In this document: positions 10,768 through 22,222 of the stretch, piece after piece
Numbering within the stretch: the first letter of the stretch is position 1
Layout of the letters: each line of letters starts with the position of its first letter
Origin: Channallabes apus
Taxonomy: Eukaryota; Chordata; Actinopteri; Siluriformes; Clariidae
Direction: 5' to 3'
Length of the DNA stretch: 64,000 nt
Assembly: GCA_030522415.1 (NCBI GenBank)
Contig: CM060121.1
Span: 25,506,412-25,570,411 of the forward strand
Position numbers and translations under genes: made by a program
Notes under the pieces: generated by a model
What the model saw: only the letters and a program-made list of their open reading frames with translations
What the model was told of the DNA's origin: nothing
Databases searched by the model: none

Positions 10768-11470
10768 CCACAAGTTTGCTGACGACACCGTCGTGGTCGG
10801 ACTGATCACCAACAATGATGAGTTGGACTACCTAGAGGAGATTGGAAATCTGGAGAACTGGTGCCAGAGGAACAATCTCCTCCTGAACGTCAGTAAGACA
10901 AAGGAGCTGATAGTGGACTTTAGTACAAAGCAGGAGAGGAACTACCAGACCCCCGTCATCAACAGGAGCCCAGTGGAGAGAGTGGACAGCTTCAGATACC
11001 TCGGTGTTCACATCACGCAGGACCTATCATGGTCCTGTCACATCAACACCGTGGTGAAAAAAGCCCGGCAGCGTCTCTACCACCTCAGACGCTTGAGAGA
11101 CTTTAGACTGCCCTCCAAGGTGCTCAGGAACTTCTACTCCTGCACCATAGAGAGCATCCTGACGGGAAACATCACGACCTGGTTCGGGAACAGCACCATG
11201 CAGGACAGACGAGCTCTACAGAGGGTGGTGCGATCAGCCGAACGCATCATCCGCACTGCGCTCCCTGACCTGCACTCCATCTACAGCAAGCGGTGCTGGA
11301 CTAAGGCCAGGAAGATCATGAAGGACCTCAGTCACCCCAGTAATGGACTGTTCTCTTTGTTGCGGTCTGGGAAGAGATTCCGCTCCCTAAAGGCCAACAC
11401 AGAGAGACTGAGGAGGAGCTTCTTCCCGCAGGCGATAAGGTCTCTCAATCACACCTCCACAAAGGACTAA
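10768..11470 (+). pseudogene. L2-type LINE ORF2, RT palm to C-terminus
   Basis: Begins at [12 protein letters not shown], carrying the catalytic Asp pair of the reverse transcriptase. It continues through [34 protein letters not shown] and [15 protein letters not shown], and ends [17 protein letters not shown]. The fingers, first catalytic Asp and endonuclease are missing through 5' truncation. The frame is otherwise open. Confidence 0.88.
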
Positions 11471-11880
11471 TAACATCTTTTAAGCTCACAACACTGACTG
11501 GACAATCATGGACACATTCATACACACTTGCACTAAATACTCATACATCTGGACAATTGCACATGTCACCTTTCATGCATATTTGCACAACCACTGTCAC
11601 TTTAATACCATATTTCTATATTTTTGCAATATTTTATTATGCCCTTATGCACAGTCAATTTTACAAATTTTACTAGTTAAAATTATTTCTTTAGTATTTC
11701 CTTTTTATTGATTATTTATTTTACGTACAAGATTTTTATTTTTATTTTATTTTTTTTTAATTTATTATTATTTTTTTATTTTTTAAGGTCACTGGCGGTC
11801 GTATAAAAGCATTTCACTGCATATTATACTGTGTATGATTGTGTATGTGACTAATAAATTTGAATTTGAATTAGATTTTT
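10768..11880 (+). mobile_element. L2-type LINE, 5'-truncated (copy 1)
   Basis: Comprises the C-terminal part of ORF2, a 3' UTR of about 400 bp, and a tail CTAATAAATTTGAATTTGAA. The sequence from 10768 on is nearly identical to 48119-49205, so the two insertions are recent. Confidence 0.88.
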
Positions 11881-12612
11881 TGAATTTGTTTCCACGCCCA
11901 TAAATCCATGCTACCTTGGTGCTGAGACTTCGGTTGGCGGTGGGTTTAAACCATTTTCCTTTGTTTAATTTGACCGAAACATTTGAGTTTCTGCATAAAT
12001 TGTCGTGAATGAGCCTTAATGTTGAGGAAAATAAAAACTTGAAACTGGTTCAGGGTCTCAAATATAAACACCTACGTTTACATATTTTTGTCTACTTGAA
12101 TATCTTGTGGTTATCATACTGTATGTGTGCAGCACTATTCAGTTCACAGAGTAGTCCATACATAAATGCTTACGCATGTGATGACATGAGTTTTTGATAA
12201 AAAATTTATGATAATGCTAATAAATACAATCAACTCTTCTAATGACATTTAACATCCACAGTGTAGTTGTAGTGATGCGGTAGCGTAAATCGATAGGCTC
12301 TGCTATCGATTTGTGCTACAGTAGCATTTTTCGACAAGGGAGCAAAAATCAACAGAACACCGGATCTGATTTCTATCTAAGTTCAAAGGTCTGAAATGTT
12401 TGTTAATAAGCAAATGACTTCTTTTTTAAACATGCTTATAATTTCAAAGGAACTTTTAATGCAGTATGAGACAAAATACATTAAAACCTAGTGGGAAAAA
12501 TACAACTGTATGTCTGCAATCAGATACTTAAACCAAAGCAATTCTAACTTACATTCATGTGCCAAACACATTCAAAATATCTTTCAAGTTAGTGCGAAAG
12601 TAATGGCACCAT
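11881..12612. other. Intergenic sequence with a short hairpin
   Basis: No gene is recognised. An imperfect inverted repeat lies at 12280-12319 (listed separately). Confidence 0.35.
12280..12319. repeat. Short inverted repeat (hairpin)
   Basis: The arms GTAGCGTAAATCGATAG and CTATCGATTTGTGCTAC pair at 15 of 17 positions around a 6-nt loop. No poly-T or coding context suggests a function. Confidence 0.6.
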
Positions 12613-13349
12613 TTGCCTGCAAATTGTCTTGTGATGCTAAGCAGCTCCAACTTTTGTACATTTGTTATCATGTTTGATCTTTTTTTGAAATCCATGGTGT
12701 TAACTGTACGCACAATCATTCACCAACTCAACCTACACATTACAGGAACAGGGAGATATCGCCACCATTCTGAGCTCGGCCCAAGCCATTTACACATGTT
12801 TGGGCCATTAAAGGAGTTCCAGGCGGCAGCATTTCAGATGTGAAACAGGAAGTATGATCATGGCTCTGATGTACTGAGAAAACTTTCTACCTTGATGGTA
12901 ACCTGTCATGATGTCAGTGTCTGTGTGAACGGCGTGTCATAATTGCAGAGGCAGAGATGTTTTTCCAGAAGTTATTTATTTTAATGTTCTCTTTAAAGTC
13001 AATACTGAAACATAAGCTCTTCTCCCAGAGCACCTAGTAAACTTTAATATGACAACTCTCTTTACAGAAAACAACCATCATCAACATAACAATAACAAGT
13101 GCTAGACGCTAAACAGAACTTAAGATGTGCTATTTACAGTATGCTGATCCCACTAATGATTCTCCTCGGCTCAGGTGCGTGCTCCCCTCACCTGACCGAG
13201 GTGCACTATGGGAAACAAAGTCCAACTTAAACAAACTACAACCGAAAATACTAAATATGTCCGGGCGGTTGGCGCCCTCTAGGGGTTAACCCTTACATAA
13301 CCAAGCACTAAGTGCATTTGTGTAGCAGTGGATTATATAGAGGAATAAA
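12613..13349 (+). pseudogene. Mariner transposase remnant split by a solo LTR
   Basis: Near 12770-12843 the plus strand reads SELGPSHLHMFGPLKEF, matching the mariner SDLAPSDYHLFGPLKEF-type catalytic signature (DD34D class). A degraded continuation runs to 12903. After the LTR, the frame 13304-13349 reads TKCICVAVDYIEE and stops, which is a typical mariner C-terminus. The earlier part (12613-12760) is too degraded to place domains. Confidence 0.7.
12904..13297 (-). mobile_element. Solo LTR in the mariner remnant (TSD taacc)
   Basis: Starts TGTCATGATG and ends CCCTTACA, flanked by the 5-bp direct repeat taacc (12899-12903 and 13298-13302). On the minus strand there is an AATAAA in the second half (plus-strand TTATTTATTTTA near 12975), so I place transcription on minus. 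No internal coding sequence. Confidence 0.82.
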
Positions 13350-13535
13350 GACAGTTTTTACTCTCATAAATTTGTTGTGTTATTTTACCAAAATCTAAAG
13401 TCCTGGTTTGACTTGAACAGCCATCATAAGTTCATGTGTGTTTCATGAACCATTTAGCTTTCGCAGTTCAGATCTGTGGCTAGTTTAATTCATGATTGGA
13501 TATTATTATAATTATAATTATTATAATTATAATCA

Positions 13536-13662
13536 TTCATTCATTTTCTATACCGCTTAATCAGGGTCGCGGGGGACCTGGAGCCTATCCCAGGAGACTT
13601 CGGGCACTAGGCGGGGTACACCCTGGACAGGGTGCCAATCCATCGCAGGGCACACACACATA
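13536..13662 (-). mobile_element. SINE 3' fragment
   Basis: Reads TTCATTCATTTTCTATACCG, then GGTCGCGGGGGACC, GGAGCCTATCCCAGGAG and GGTGCCAATCCATCGCAGGG: the reverse complement of the 3' two-fifths of the SINE at 29343-29613. The tRNA-like head is absent. Confidence 0.85.
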
Positions 13663-13976
13663 TTATTATTATTAAAAACTGCCTTCCAGAGTTAACAAAA
13701 AGGTCATATATAAAACCAATGACCTACTACCAATATGGCAATGGTTTAAAATGGTGGTCCAACAAAAACAAACTGGTCTGCAAATGACATCAGTTAGAAT
13801 TAAAAAAAAATATGTAGTGTGAATAGATATTTTATGAATGACAATTTCAATATAAATTCTGTACATTTAATATTTAATCAGATTTAAATAATGAGCTGTA
13901 GCTCTGAGAATGTTTATGAAATACGCATGTTTTGGTTACTTAGCAACATATTTACTATTTAGGGGATGTGTCATTG
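13663..13976. other. AT-rich sequence
   Basis: An (ATT)n run at its start; nothing else was recognised. Confidence 0.35.
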
Positions 13977-14102
13977 TGTCACGGTGACATAGCTATTAGC
14001 CTTGCATCTGCTGGGCCTGGCTTCAATTCCTGCCTTGGGTCTATGTGCAGGGAGTTTGCATGTTGTCCCCATGCTTGGTGGGTTTCCTCCCACAGTACAA
14101 TA
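13977..14102 (+). mobile_element. SINE 5' (tRNA-like head) fragment, diverged
   Basis: Contains a head with CACGGTGACATAGCTATTAG (A-box region) and TTCAATTCCTG (B-box region), followed by GGGAGTTTGCATGTT and GTGGGTTTCCTCCCA body blocks in the forward direction. Strongly diverged and 3'-truncated. Confidence 0.65.
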
Positions 14103-14205
14103 AAATGCATATTAGACTAACTGCTGTTCCCAAATTTTGTGTGTATATATTTGTTTTTTAAATTTTATTATATTTTATATTTTATTATATTATATTGTGT
14201 GTGTA

Positions 14206-14515
14206 TACAGATCCTTCTCAAAAAATTAGCATATTGTGATCAAGTTCATTATTTTCTGTAATGTACTGATAAACATTAGACTTTCATATATTTTAGATTC
14301 ATTACACACAACTGAAGTAGTTCAAGCCTTTTATTGTTTTAATATTGATGATTGTGGCATACAGCTCATGAAAACCCAAAATCCCTATAGAAAAAAAAAA
14401 TTAGCATATTTCATCCGACCAATAAAAGAAAAGTATTTTTAATACAAAAAAAGTCAACCTTCAAATAATTATGTTCAGTTATGCACTCAATACTTGGTCG
14501 GGAATCCTTTCGCAG
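14206..14515 (+). mobile_element. Tc1-like terminal fragment
   Basis: Begins CAGATCCTTCTCAAAAAATT after a TA and repeats AAAAATTAGCATATT about 180 bp further in, which is an IR/DR layout. It ends AATACTTGGTCGGGAATCC, the start of the antisense transposase end in related fish elements. No transposase body follows. The family match is from memory. Confidence 0.6.
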
Positions 14516-14567
14516 ATTCTTGTGTATTGTGTCTCTCAACTTTCTCTTCACAATAAATATTTAAATG

Positions 14568-14705
14568 TATTATAAGTAAATAAAAGATCACTGTCAATGT
14601 TTAAGTACCAAACAAACAGGCTAGGGCCTTGATAATTATAACATAAATATGCTTTGAGAAATGTTAATATTTGATGACCTGCCTGTATTTGATGACAAGC
14701 CCTTA
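14568..14705. repeat. Unclassified interspersed repeat, copy 1
   Basis: Matches 28790-28915: shared AAATAAAAGATCACTGTCAA, TTTAAGTACCAAAC, ATAATTATAACATAAATAT and GAGAAATGTTAATATTTGAT. No coding potential. Confidence 0.7.
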
Positions 14706-15249
14706 GCAGAGTTTTTGCACATTAAATACACTATGGACACTATTCATGATCTCCCTAATAGTGCAATCACAAATACTGACCTTCTTTGAGGTGAGAGAGG
14801 TCCAGATCTTGTTAATTATCTTGTTACTAGATCTTGTTAATTCAGTTCAATTCAATTCAGTTTTATTTGTATAGCGCTTTTAACAGTTGACATTGTCTCA
14901 AAACAGCTTTACACAATCAAAAGAATTATTTAAGTTTGTATGGAATGTGAATGTGTATGAATCAAAATGTTCAGATAGTCCCTGGTGAGCAAGCCCGAGG
15001 GCAACAGTGGCAAGGAAAAACTCCCTGAGATGGTAATAGGAAGAAACCTTGAGAGGAACCAGGCTCAACAGGGAACCCATCCTCATCTGGGTGAAACAGA
15101 TAGCAGGAAATGATCTGCATTTATACAGTGTTGAGTGTTAGGTTCAGCTATAATAGTTGATGTTAATTGATGTTATAATAGTTGATGTAAAATGGAGTCC
15201 AGTAGTTATTGGAGACTCAGATAGACTTGTAGAAAGTTCCAGTCCTGAA

Positions 15250-18245
15250 CTATCGAATTGTCAAGTCCTCAGAGAAACAGCTGACAAGCTTTTTTTTGTA
15301 AGAAAAAGCTCTGCCCCCAGCTGTAGTTTTCATAATACGCGGTACTGATAAGCAGCCTGCATCCTTTGACCGAAGAAGGCGTGGCGGACCGTAAGACACT
15401 AGCAGTTCGCTCAGATACTGCGGGGCGAGACCATTTAATGCCTTATATGTCAAGAGTAGTATTTTAAAATCAATGCGAAATTTCACAGGGAGCCAATGCA
15501 GTGAAGATAGGATAGGGGTGATGTGCTCATATCGTCTGGTTCTAGTGAGGACTCTCGCTGCTGCATTCTGGACTAGCTGAAGCTTGTTTATGCACCTAAC
15601 TGAACAACCAGACAGTAAGGCATTACAATAGTCCAACCTAGAAGTAATAAAAGCATGAACTAGTTTTTCTGCATCGTTTAGCGACAATATATTTCTTATT
15701 TTGGCAATATTTCTGAGGTGAAAGAATGCTATCCTGGTGATATTATCTACATGAGCTTCAAATGAAAGGCTGGAATCTATAATCACGCCGAGGTCTTTTA
15801 CTGTTGCACTTGACGGAACAGAAAGGCCATCTAAAGTTACGGTGTGATCTAAGATTTTACTTCTAGCTGTATGCGGTCCTATGACTAGAACTTCTGTCTT
15901 ATCCAGATTAAGCAGAAGGAAGTTAATTAGCATCCAATTTCTTATGTCCTGCACACATTGCTCAACTTTATTAAGATGGTTTTTCTCATCAGGTTTTGTT
16001 GAGACGTATAGCTGTGTGTCGTCAGCATAACAATGAAAACTAATACCATGCTTACAGATTATGTTGCCCAGAGGAAGCATGTAAAGGGAAAAAAGCAGTG
16101 GGCCTAAAACTGAACCCTGCGGAACGCCAAACTCCACTAGAGAACATGCAGAATAATCACCATTTAAGTCTACATACTGATAACGATCGGTCAAATAGGA
16201 TCTGAGCCAGGAGAGGGCTGTACCCTTAATTCCTACTACATTTTCTAATCTGTGAAGAAGAATCGCATGATCAATAGTGTCAAAAGCTGCACTGAGGTCG
16301 AGTAATACAAGCATAGTTACACAACCCTGATCAGAGGCCAATAGGAGGTCATTTACTACTTTAACGAGTGCTGTTTCTGTGCTGTGATGAGGCCTAAATC
16401 CTGACTGATACAGTTCATGTATGCCATTTCTATGTAGATATGAGCATAGCTGCTCCGCTACTATCTTTTCCAGGATCTTAGAGATAAAGTGGAGGTTTGA
16501 TATTGGCCTGTAATTGGACAGCTGACAGGGGTCGAGGTCAGGTTTCTTAATTATTGGTTTGATAACTGCTACTTTAAAAGATTTTGGAACATAACCAATG
16601 CTGAGTGAGGAATTAATTATTCTCAACAGCGGTTCTGTTATTACTGGTACTATCTGTTTAAGAAAATGTGTCGGTATAGGATCTAATATACAGGTTGATG
16701 AATTTGCAGAAGAGATGAGTGAATTTAGTTCATTCTCTTCAAGAGGAGTAAAGTATTCTAGGTTTGAATCTGACATGGCTAGGTTAACATCAGTATCAAT
16801 TACATTGTTTGGTTTCAAAGCCTCAATTTTATGCTTGATATTTACAATTTTATTATTAAAAAAGTTCATGAAGTCCTCACTATTGCATGATGTTGTTGTG
16901 GAGATTTCTGTAGTGGTCTTATTTCTGGTTAATTTGGCTACGGTATTAAATAAAAATCTAGGATTATTTTTATTTTCTTCTATAAGAGTGGAGAGATACG
17001 TTGATCTAGCTACACTAAGAGCTTTCCTATAGTTTAGGATGCTCTCTTTCCATGCTATTTGAAATACCAACAATTTAGTTTGACGCCATTTACGCTCTAA
17101 TTTCCGAGCAGTCTGTTTTAAAGTGCGCGTGTGATCATTATACCAGGGAGCGAGTTTCTTATCTCTAATAATTTTTCTTTTAGCTGGAGCTACATTATCT
17201 AAGGTACAACGAAGTGTTGACTCTAAATATTCAGTCGCCTGATCGAGTTCTGTGGGGTCAGACGGTGGCCTAATCGAAGTTGGTAACTCTGGGAGATTAC
17301 TGATAAAACTCTTTGTGGTAGTTGATGTGAATGTACGTTTAATACGGTAGCGCGGTGCTGTGTGTACATTATCACTGTGACACACTTGAATGGAGACAAG
17401 ATAGTGATCTGAGGTAATTTCAGACAGTGGAATTTAGAATACATTTCTTATAATTAATCCGAAGAATATTACTAAATCTAAAGTGTGACCTGCTTTATGA
17501 GTGGGTCCTACTACACACTGATTTACCCCTACGGAGTCCAGTATGGACATGAATGCTGTTCTCAGAGGGTCTTCTGGATTCTCAAAATGAATGTTAAAAT
17601 CTCCAGCAATTAACACTTTGTCTACAGAAACGACCAGGTCTGAGATGAAATCTGCAAATTCACTAAGAAATTCAGAATACGGCCCTGGAGGTCTGTAAAT
17701 TATAATTAGTGGAATCGACTGAGCTGATTTAATATACTTAAATAGACTTATGTTACTATAGAGAATTTCAAATGAGTTAAATTTGTGTCCGTGTTTTTGT
17801 ACGATAGACAGATTATCATTATGAATAACTGCGACGCCTCCTCCTCTACCAGTTAACCGAGGCTGGTGTATGTAGCTGTATCCAGGAGGACTAGCTTCAC
17901 TACATACTCATCCTGTTTAACCCATGTTTCAGTTAAACAGAGTATATCAAACGCCTTATCTGTGATAATTTCATTAACAATAACTGCTTTTGATGCGAGA
18001 GATCTAATATTTAACAATCCTAGCTTCAGATCAGAGGTGCCGGCTGCGCATTCAGTATGATCGGAGTTTGTGGTCTTTATGTTAATTAAATTATTGAAAC
18101 AGACTTTCTGAGTTTTTCTACATTTTTGCTTAGATCGGGGAACAGACACAGTCTCAATATGGTGAACCCTGAGTGACGACTCTATGCAGCTAGCAGACGG
18201 TTGGTTTAGCCTGTCTGTCTGCTCCCTAGCCTGGGCTCTGGATTG
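15250..18245 (-). pseudogene. L2 LINE ORF2: endonuclease and reverse transcriptase (copy A)
   Basis: Open in the frame of ORF1 straight after its TGA, with no ATG before the endonuclease. The APE-type endonuclease has LGLLNIRSL, ILCLTETWV, GDFNIH and SDHYLVS. The reverse transcriptase has [38 protein letters not shown] and [11 protein letters not shown]-terminal [10 protein letters not shown] region follows. Defects are a small deletion near 17905-17910 (frameshift against copy B), a TAA at about 17434-17436, and loss of the last residues at 15290. The product would nick target DNA and prime reverse transcription. Confidence 0.88.
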
Positions 18246-19151
18246 TCACCGATTAACTAGACCTCTACTGAGACTATGAGCTATACTGCAGGAAATGAGA
18301 GCAGCACCTTCCCGAGTGGGATGGACACCGTCCCGCCCTAACAGGCCAGCTTTGCCCTCAAAGGTCTTCCAATTATCTATAAAGCCCACATTATTTTTGG
18401 AGCACCACCTGGACATCCAGCGGTTCAGTGACCATAACCTGCTGTAAGCTATGTCACCACGTCTCATTGGGATGGGACCAGAGCATACTACTTCATCGGA
18501 CATCGCCTTCGCTAATTTAAACACCTCTGTAAAGTTATTCTTACTAACCTCTGACTGACGAAGGCGTATATCGTTAGCTCCAGCATGTACCACTATCTTA
18601 GAGAACCTGTGCTGTCCTAGAGCCCTAAGATTACCTGCTATGTCCGGTGCTCTGGCTCCCGGGATACACCTAACCACTGCCGCTGGCGCCCCTAAAGGTC
18701 TAGCTAATGTCACCTGCCTCAGTATAGAGTCTCCTATAACCAGAGCTCTTTCAGGTTTCTCAGCGGGTGCAGCACTGAGGAGAGCAAACCTGTTGGACAC
18801 GTGAAGCGCAGAGGAGGTGTGCTCCGGTGGGCTAGCCTTAGCGTTAGCTTTGGCTGAACGAGTATGCCGCCGAGTCGTCACCCACTCGCCCCGCTGTGAG
18901 GGCTCTAATGCCGGAGTCGGGGGCTGTTTATCTCCGCCTGTGGCACCCAGACTGTCCGCTACGGGAATAACGCTGTTCTCACACTGTCTAACCCTCTCTA
19001 AAGTCTGGATGCGCTCCTCTAATGCTGATATCTTCTCCGTCAGAGTGCTCACTAACACACACCTATCACAAATAAAGTTATCACTAATGATGGAGGAAGA
19101 ATGTCTAAACATCCTGCACTCTACACACTGAACAAGCTGAATGGTAGACAT
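18246..19151 (-). CDS. L2 LINE ORF1: zinc-finger, coiled-coil and SGNH esterase
   Basis: An intact frame of 301 codons from the ATG at 19149-19151. Residues about 9-31 have a CVEC/CDRC zinc-finger pattern. Residues about 36-55 (LTEKISALEERIQTLERV) are a likely coiled coil. From about residue 138 there is an SGNH/GDSL-type esterase: GDSILRQ (Ser nucleophile), GANDIR (Asn/Asp block) and DGVHPTREG (Asp and His). ORF1 proteins with an esterase domain are known in CR1/L2-type LINEs, where they bind nucleic acid and probably lipid. The TGA stop is followed in the same frame by ORF2. Confidence 0.88.
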   Translation of the reverse strand: MSTIQLVQCVECRMFRHSSSIISDNFICDRCVLVSTLTEKISALEERIQTLERVRQCENSVIPVADSLGATGGDKQPPTPALEPSQRGEWVTTRRHTRSAKANAKASPPEHTSSALHVSNRFALLSAAPAEKPERALVIGDSILRQVTLARPLGAPAAVVRCIPGARAPDIAGNLRALGQHRFSKIVVHAGANDIRLRQSEVSKNNFTEVFKLAKAMSDEVVCSGPIPMRRGDIAYSRLWSLNRWMSRWCSKNNVGFIDNWKTFEGKAGLLGRDGVHPTREGAALISCSIAHSLSRGLVNR

Positions 19152-19439
19152 GAAAACGTACCTCTGTGGCGGAGTTTTAGTTGTTTGGAGATGAATTCCG
19201 TTCGTTGTTCTTAGACGAGGAAACTCGCGTGTTCTCCAAAAATTGCAGAAAAAAGGCGAAGCCGAATAGTATGGAGATGTAAAAGCTAGTTGTTATTAAT
19301 ATTGTTATTGTATAAAGCGATGTAATTTAAACGCTGATACAAACGCGAAATTTTCGCGGCAACGATGCGAAAACAGGAAACAGGAAGCTACGTCACCGTT
19401 ACAGGTTACACCTTCACAAATGTGTATGTTTTAGATATA

Positions 19440-20360
19440 CAGGGGCTGGACAATGAAACTGAAACAGATGATTTTAGACTACAATAATTCATTAGTATGT
19501 TGTAGGGCCTCCTTTTGCGGCCAATCAATTTGTCTTGGGAATGACCGATTCAAGTCCTGCACAGTGGCCAGAGTGATTTTGAGCCATTCTTTTTGCAGAA
19601 TAGTGGCCAGGTCACTATGTGATGCTGGTGGTGGTGAACTTCACTTTCATGTTCATCAAATCACTCTGTCACTCTGTCTTGCTGTGTGTATTGGTGTATT
19701 ATCATCCTGATATACGACAATGCCTTCAGGATACAATATTTGAACCATTGGGTGCACATGGTCCTCCAGAATGGTTCGGTATTCCTTGGCAGTGACACGC
19801 TCATCTAGCACAAGTATTGGGCCTAGGGAATGCCATGATATTGCAGGCCAAACTATCACAGATCCACCCCCATGCTTCACTCTGGGCATGCAACAGTCTG
19901 GGTGGTACTCGTCTTTGGGGCTTCTCCACACCATTACTCTCCCATATGTGGGAAAGACAGTGAAGGTGGACTCATCCACCTTGCTTCACATTGTCCACAG
20001 CCCAAGATTTCCCTGCTGGCACCATTGAAACCGAAAGCTTGGCTATAGCAGCCAGGCCATGTACATTGACCTGTGGAGCTCCCGATGATCAGTTTTGGTG
20101 GAAACAGGAGAGTTGAGGGGCACATTTAATTCTGCAGTGAACTTGGCAACTGTGGTTTTACACAGTTACTCCTGTTGGATGTGGTTTGTCCTTCCTGGTG
20201 GTATGCTGACCTTACCCTGGTTACCGTGGGTACATTCATACTCTGCTCTTACTGGTGGAATGTGCAATCAATGAAGATTGGCCACCAGGCTGGTCAAATT
20301 TAGCCATGAAACCTCCAACACTAAATTGGCCAGTGTTTCAGTTTCATTGTCCAACCCCTG
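19440..20360 (-). mobile_element. Tc1-like element, internally deleted
   Basis: Starts CAGGGGCTGGACAATGAAAC and ends GTTTCATTGTCCAACCCCTG, with TA on each side (19438-19439, 20361-20362). At 921 bp it is well short of an autonomous 1.6 kb, so part of the transposase is gone. The flanks match the uninterrupted site at 9265-9366. Confidence 0.9.
19656..20125 (-). pseudogene. Tc1-like transposase fragment
   Basis: On the minus strand: MDESTFTVFPTYGRVMVWRS, then KHGGGSVIVWPAISWHS (the conserved GGSVMVWG-type core), then VYQDDNTPIHTAR (second catalytic Asp). The N-terminal DNA-binding half and the final Glu region are missing or shifted. Part of the upstream sequence (20125-19934) lies in another frame. 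Confidence 0.78.
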
Positions 20361-20362
20361 TA

Positions 20363-20450
20363 GTTGCTCCATATTGATAATCCTCAGTGCAATGAGAATG
20401 TGTAGTTAAATTATTCTATGCAATATAAATACAAATCACTATTAAATAAA
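20363..20450 (+). repeat. Interspersed repeat, right half of the Tc1 target
   Basis: Continues the repeat interrupted at 19439. Together with 19417-19439 it aligns with 9265-9366. Confidence 0.75.
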
Positions 20451-20854
20451 ATTCATGTTAAATACTAAGCAATACTAAGCAAGTCTTTTTGGAGCTTTGG
20501 ACTTGTGTAGAAATTGGCCATGTACACATGGTTCCCTTAGGCTAAAACTTTACAATACAAAAGAGATGTCACAGCATCATTTGATAAGCCAGTGTACACA
20601 GAAAGGTACATAGTGTACCCATTTGTAGAATGTATCTACATACAGTACGCTTAGTTGAGAATGCCTATTAATAGTCTGCTGACCGTAAACTGTACATTTC
20701 GTTGACAAGCAACAGATGTGCAACTAATGTTTAGTTGACTATCACGAGATAATAAACTAGTGATTTTGAGAAAAAAAAGAGATGGTTAAGGAATTATTCA
20801 TTTGATGCATTTGAGTCCCTTGAGTATGGATGATATAATATGCTCTTGATCATA
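20451..20854. other. Unclassified sequence
   Basis: A small tandem duplication (AATACTAAGC twice near 20461-20480). Nothing coding was seen. Confidence 0.35.
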
Positions 20855-21403
20855 CACTACCGTTCAAAAGTTTTAGATCACTTTCTAACTCCATGATCGT
20901 TTCTGATTTTAATTTCTTTCTACATTGTAAAGGAATGCTGAACGCGTTCAAAAAATGCATTAATCTCCTTTAAACAGTTGATATTGAGATGTTTCTGCTA
21001 CTTCTGCTCTGTGAAGACTTCATAACGCCTCTAATCTTAGGTGCTGTTAATTGGTCATTTTTCAGGCTGATAACTCTAAATGAACTTCTCGTCTGCGGTA
21101 GAGGTAGGTTTTGGTCTCGCCCTCCTGGGATGGCCTTCATGAGAGCCAGTTTCATTATGGTGCACAAATACACTTGACAATACTGTTCTTGCAAGAACTA
21201 TTACAAAAAGGCTGAACTCTGTGTCTTAAAATAACAACTACAGTAACTGTTGTTTTTGTTGGTGTTACGTAATTACCTAATTCCATATGTGTTATTTTAT
21301 AGTTTTGAAATCCCCAGTATTGTTGTAGAATGTAGATAAGAAATCACTAAACAAAAAAAAAAAAAGAAATTTACAAGTGATCTAAATCTTTTGAATGGTA
21401 GTG
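20855..21403. mobile_element. Non-autonomous Tc1-like MITE
   Basis: The inverted ends are CACTACCGTTCAAAAGTTTT and its complement (ATCTTTTGAATGGTAGTG), bounded by TA at 20853-20854 and 21404-21405. It is 549 bp and has no transposase-like frame. The ends resemble those of fish Tc1/mariner relatives, so it could be mobilised only in trans. Confidence 0.82.
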
Positions 21404-21499
21404 TATGTTGACATGACTGTAGACTATCAACTGACAGATTAATTCTGAGTAGTTACTATTACTGTAGTTAATAACCTGTTGAGAAAGACATGCTGACAG

Positions 21500-21874
21500 T
21501 GTCGTGGAAATTAATTGAAGACTCAGGCTTTGGTTTCAGAAGATAACGATCTTTATTTATCATGCAATACCGGCTGGGCGAGGCTGCCAGAGTCACACCG
21601 ATCTCTCGCATTCTCCCCATTATATAGCCACCCTAGACAATGGGGTACATTCAACATGCAATGATGTCATTCTAAACATCTGGCCCTTGTTAGGCCTCTC
21701 CGTTCTTGGGGGCCTCCACGTATATATCGAATTTCTTGTGTAAGCATATTCTCAGGCCTATGTCCAGCTTCGCACGCATACCTCTGATTATTTCCAAATG
21801 TATTTTTATTGTACTAAATGTACTTTATTTCTTAAAAGTAAGTAAAGTATAATTAAATAATTTTCTCCCATACA
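21500..21874 (-). repeat. ERV 3' LTR
   Basis: On the minus strand it starts TGTATGGGAGAAAATT immediately after the purine tract AGAGGGGGGA and ends TTTCCACGACA. It contains a TATA-like GGCTATATAATGGG (near 21620) and AATAAAG (near 21550), giving plausible U3, R and U5 parts. Length 375 bp. Confidence 0.85.
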
Positions 21875-22164
21875 TCCCCCCTCTGGGGCTTACAAGTCCC
21901 ATATTAAATGTTATCTGGAGTGCAAATCCATGTGCTAGCCCTTCTTACACTAATCTAGTGATTAAATTAAATCACTGGACTTTTATCAATGACCAACCTA
22001 TGCATTTGCACTCTAGGGAAGATTGAGCCAATCCTCTCCGCCCTTATTTGACTCGGACGGAGTAAAAGACTTGACCTCCATGACATTATCTTTCCGTAAC
22101 ACAATAACATAACACGAACATGTAATTAATATAGTGATTTTTCTAGGACTACACTAACCTAGCA

Positions 22165-22222
22165 AAACGAGCAATTTCCCTCTGGGATTAATAAAGTTAT
22201 TTGAATCTTGAATCTTGAATCT
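22165..22222 (+). mobile_element. LINE 3' tail inserted in the ERV
   Basis: Reads GAGCAATTTCCCTCTGGG, then ATTAATAAAG, then TTGAATC repeats: the end of a CR1/Rex1/L2-type LINE. It lies between the env stop and the polypurine tract, opposite in orientation to the ERV. Confidence 0.6.

Larger units (their letters stand above)
14838..19408 (-). mobile_element. L2-clade LINE, near full length (copy A)
   Basis: Reads right to left: a 5' UTR from about 19408, intact ORF1 (19151-18246), ORF2 in the same frame, and a 3' UTR ending in a GAATT-type tail (AACTGAATTAAC). About 690 bp covering the end of ORF2 and the start of the 3' UTR are missing at about 15287-15292, compared with copy B (34748-35442). 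The 5' boundary is approximate. The 3' UTR contains the GTTTTATTTGTATAGCGC block common in fish LINE tails. Confidence 0.88.

Noticed and set aside
16598..17032. A 144-codon plus-strand open frame, repeated at 36742-37176
   Set aside because: It is antisense to the well-supported L2 ORF2 and is conserved only because that frame is conserved.
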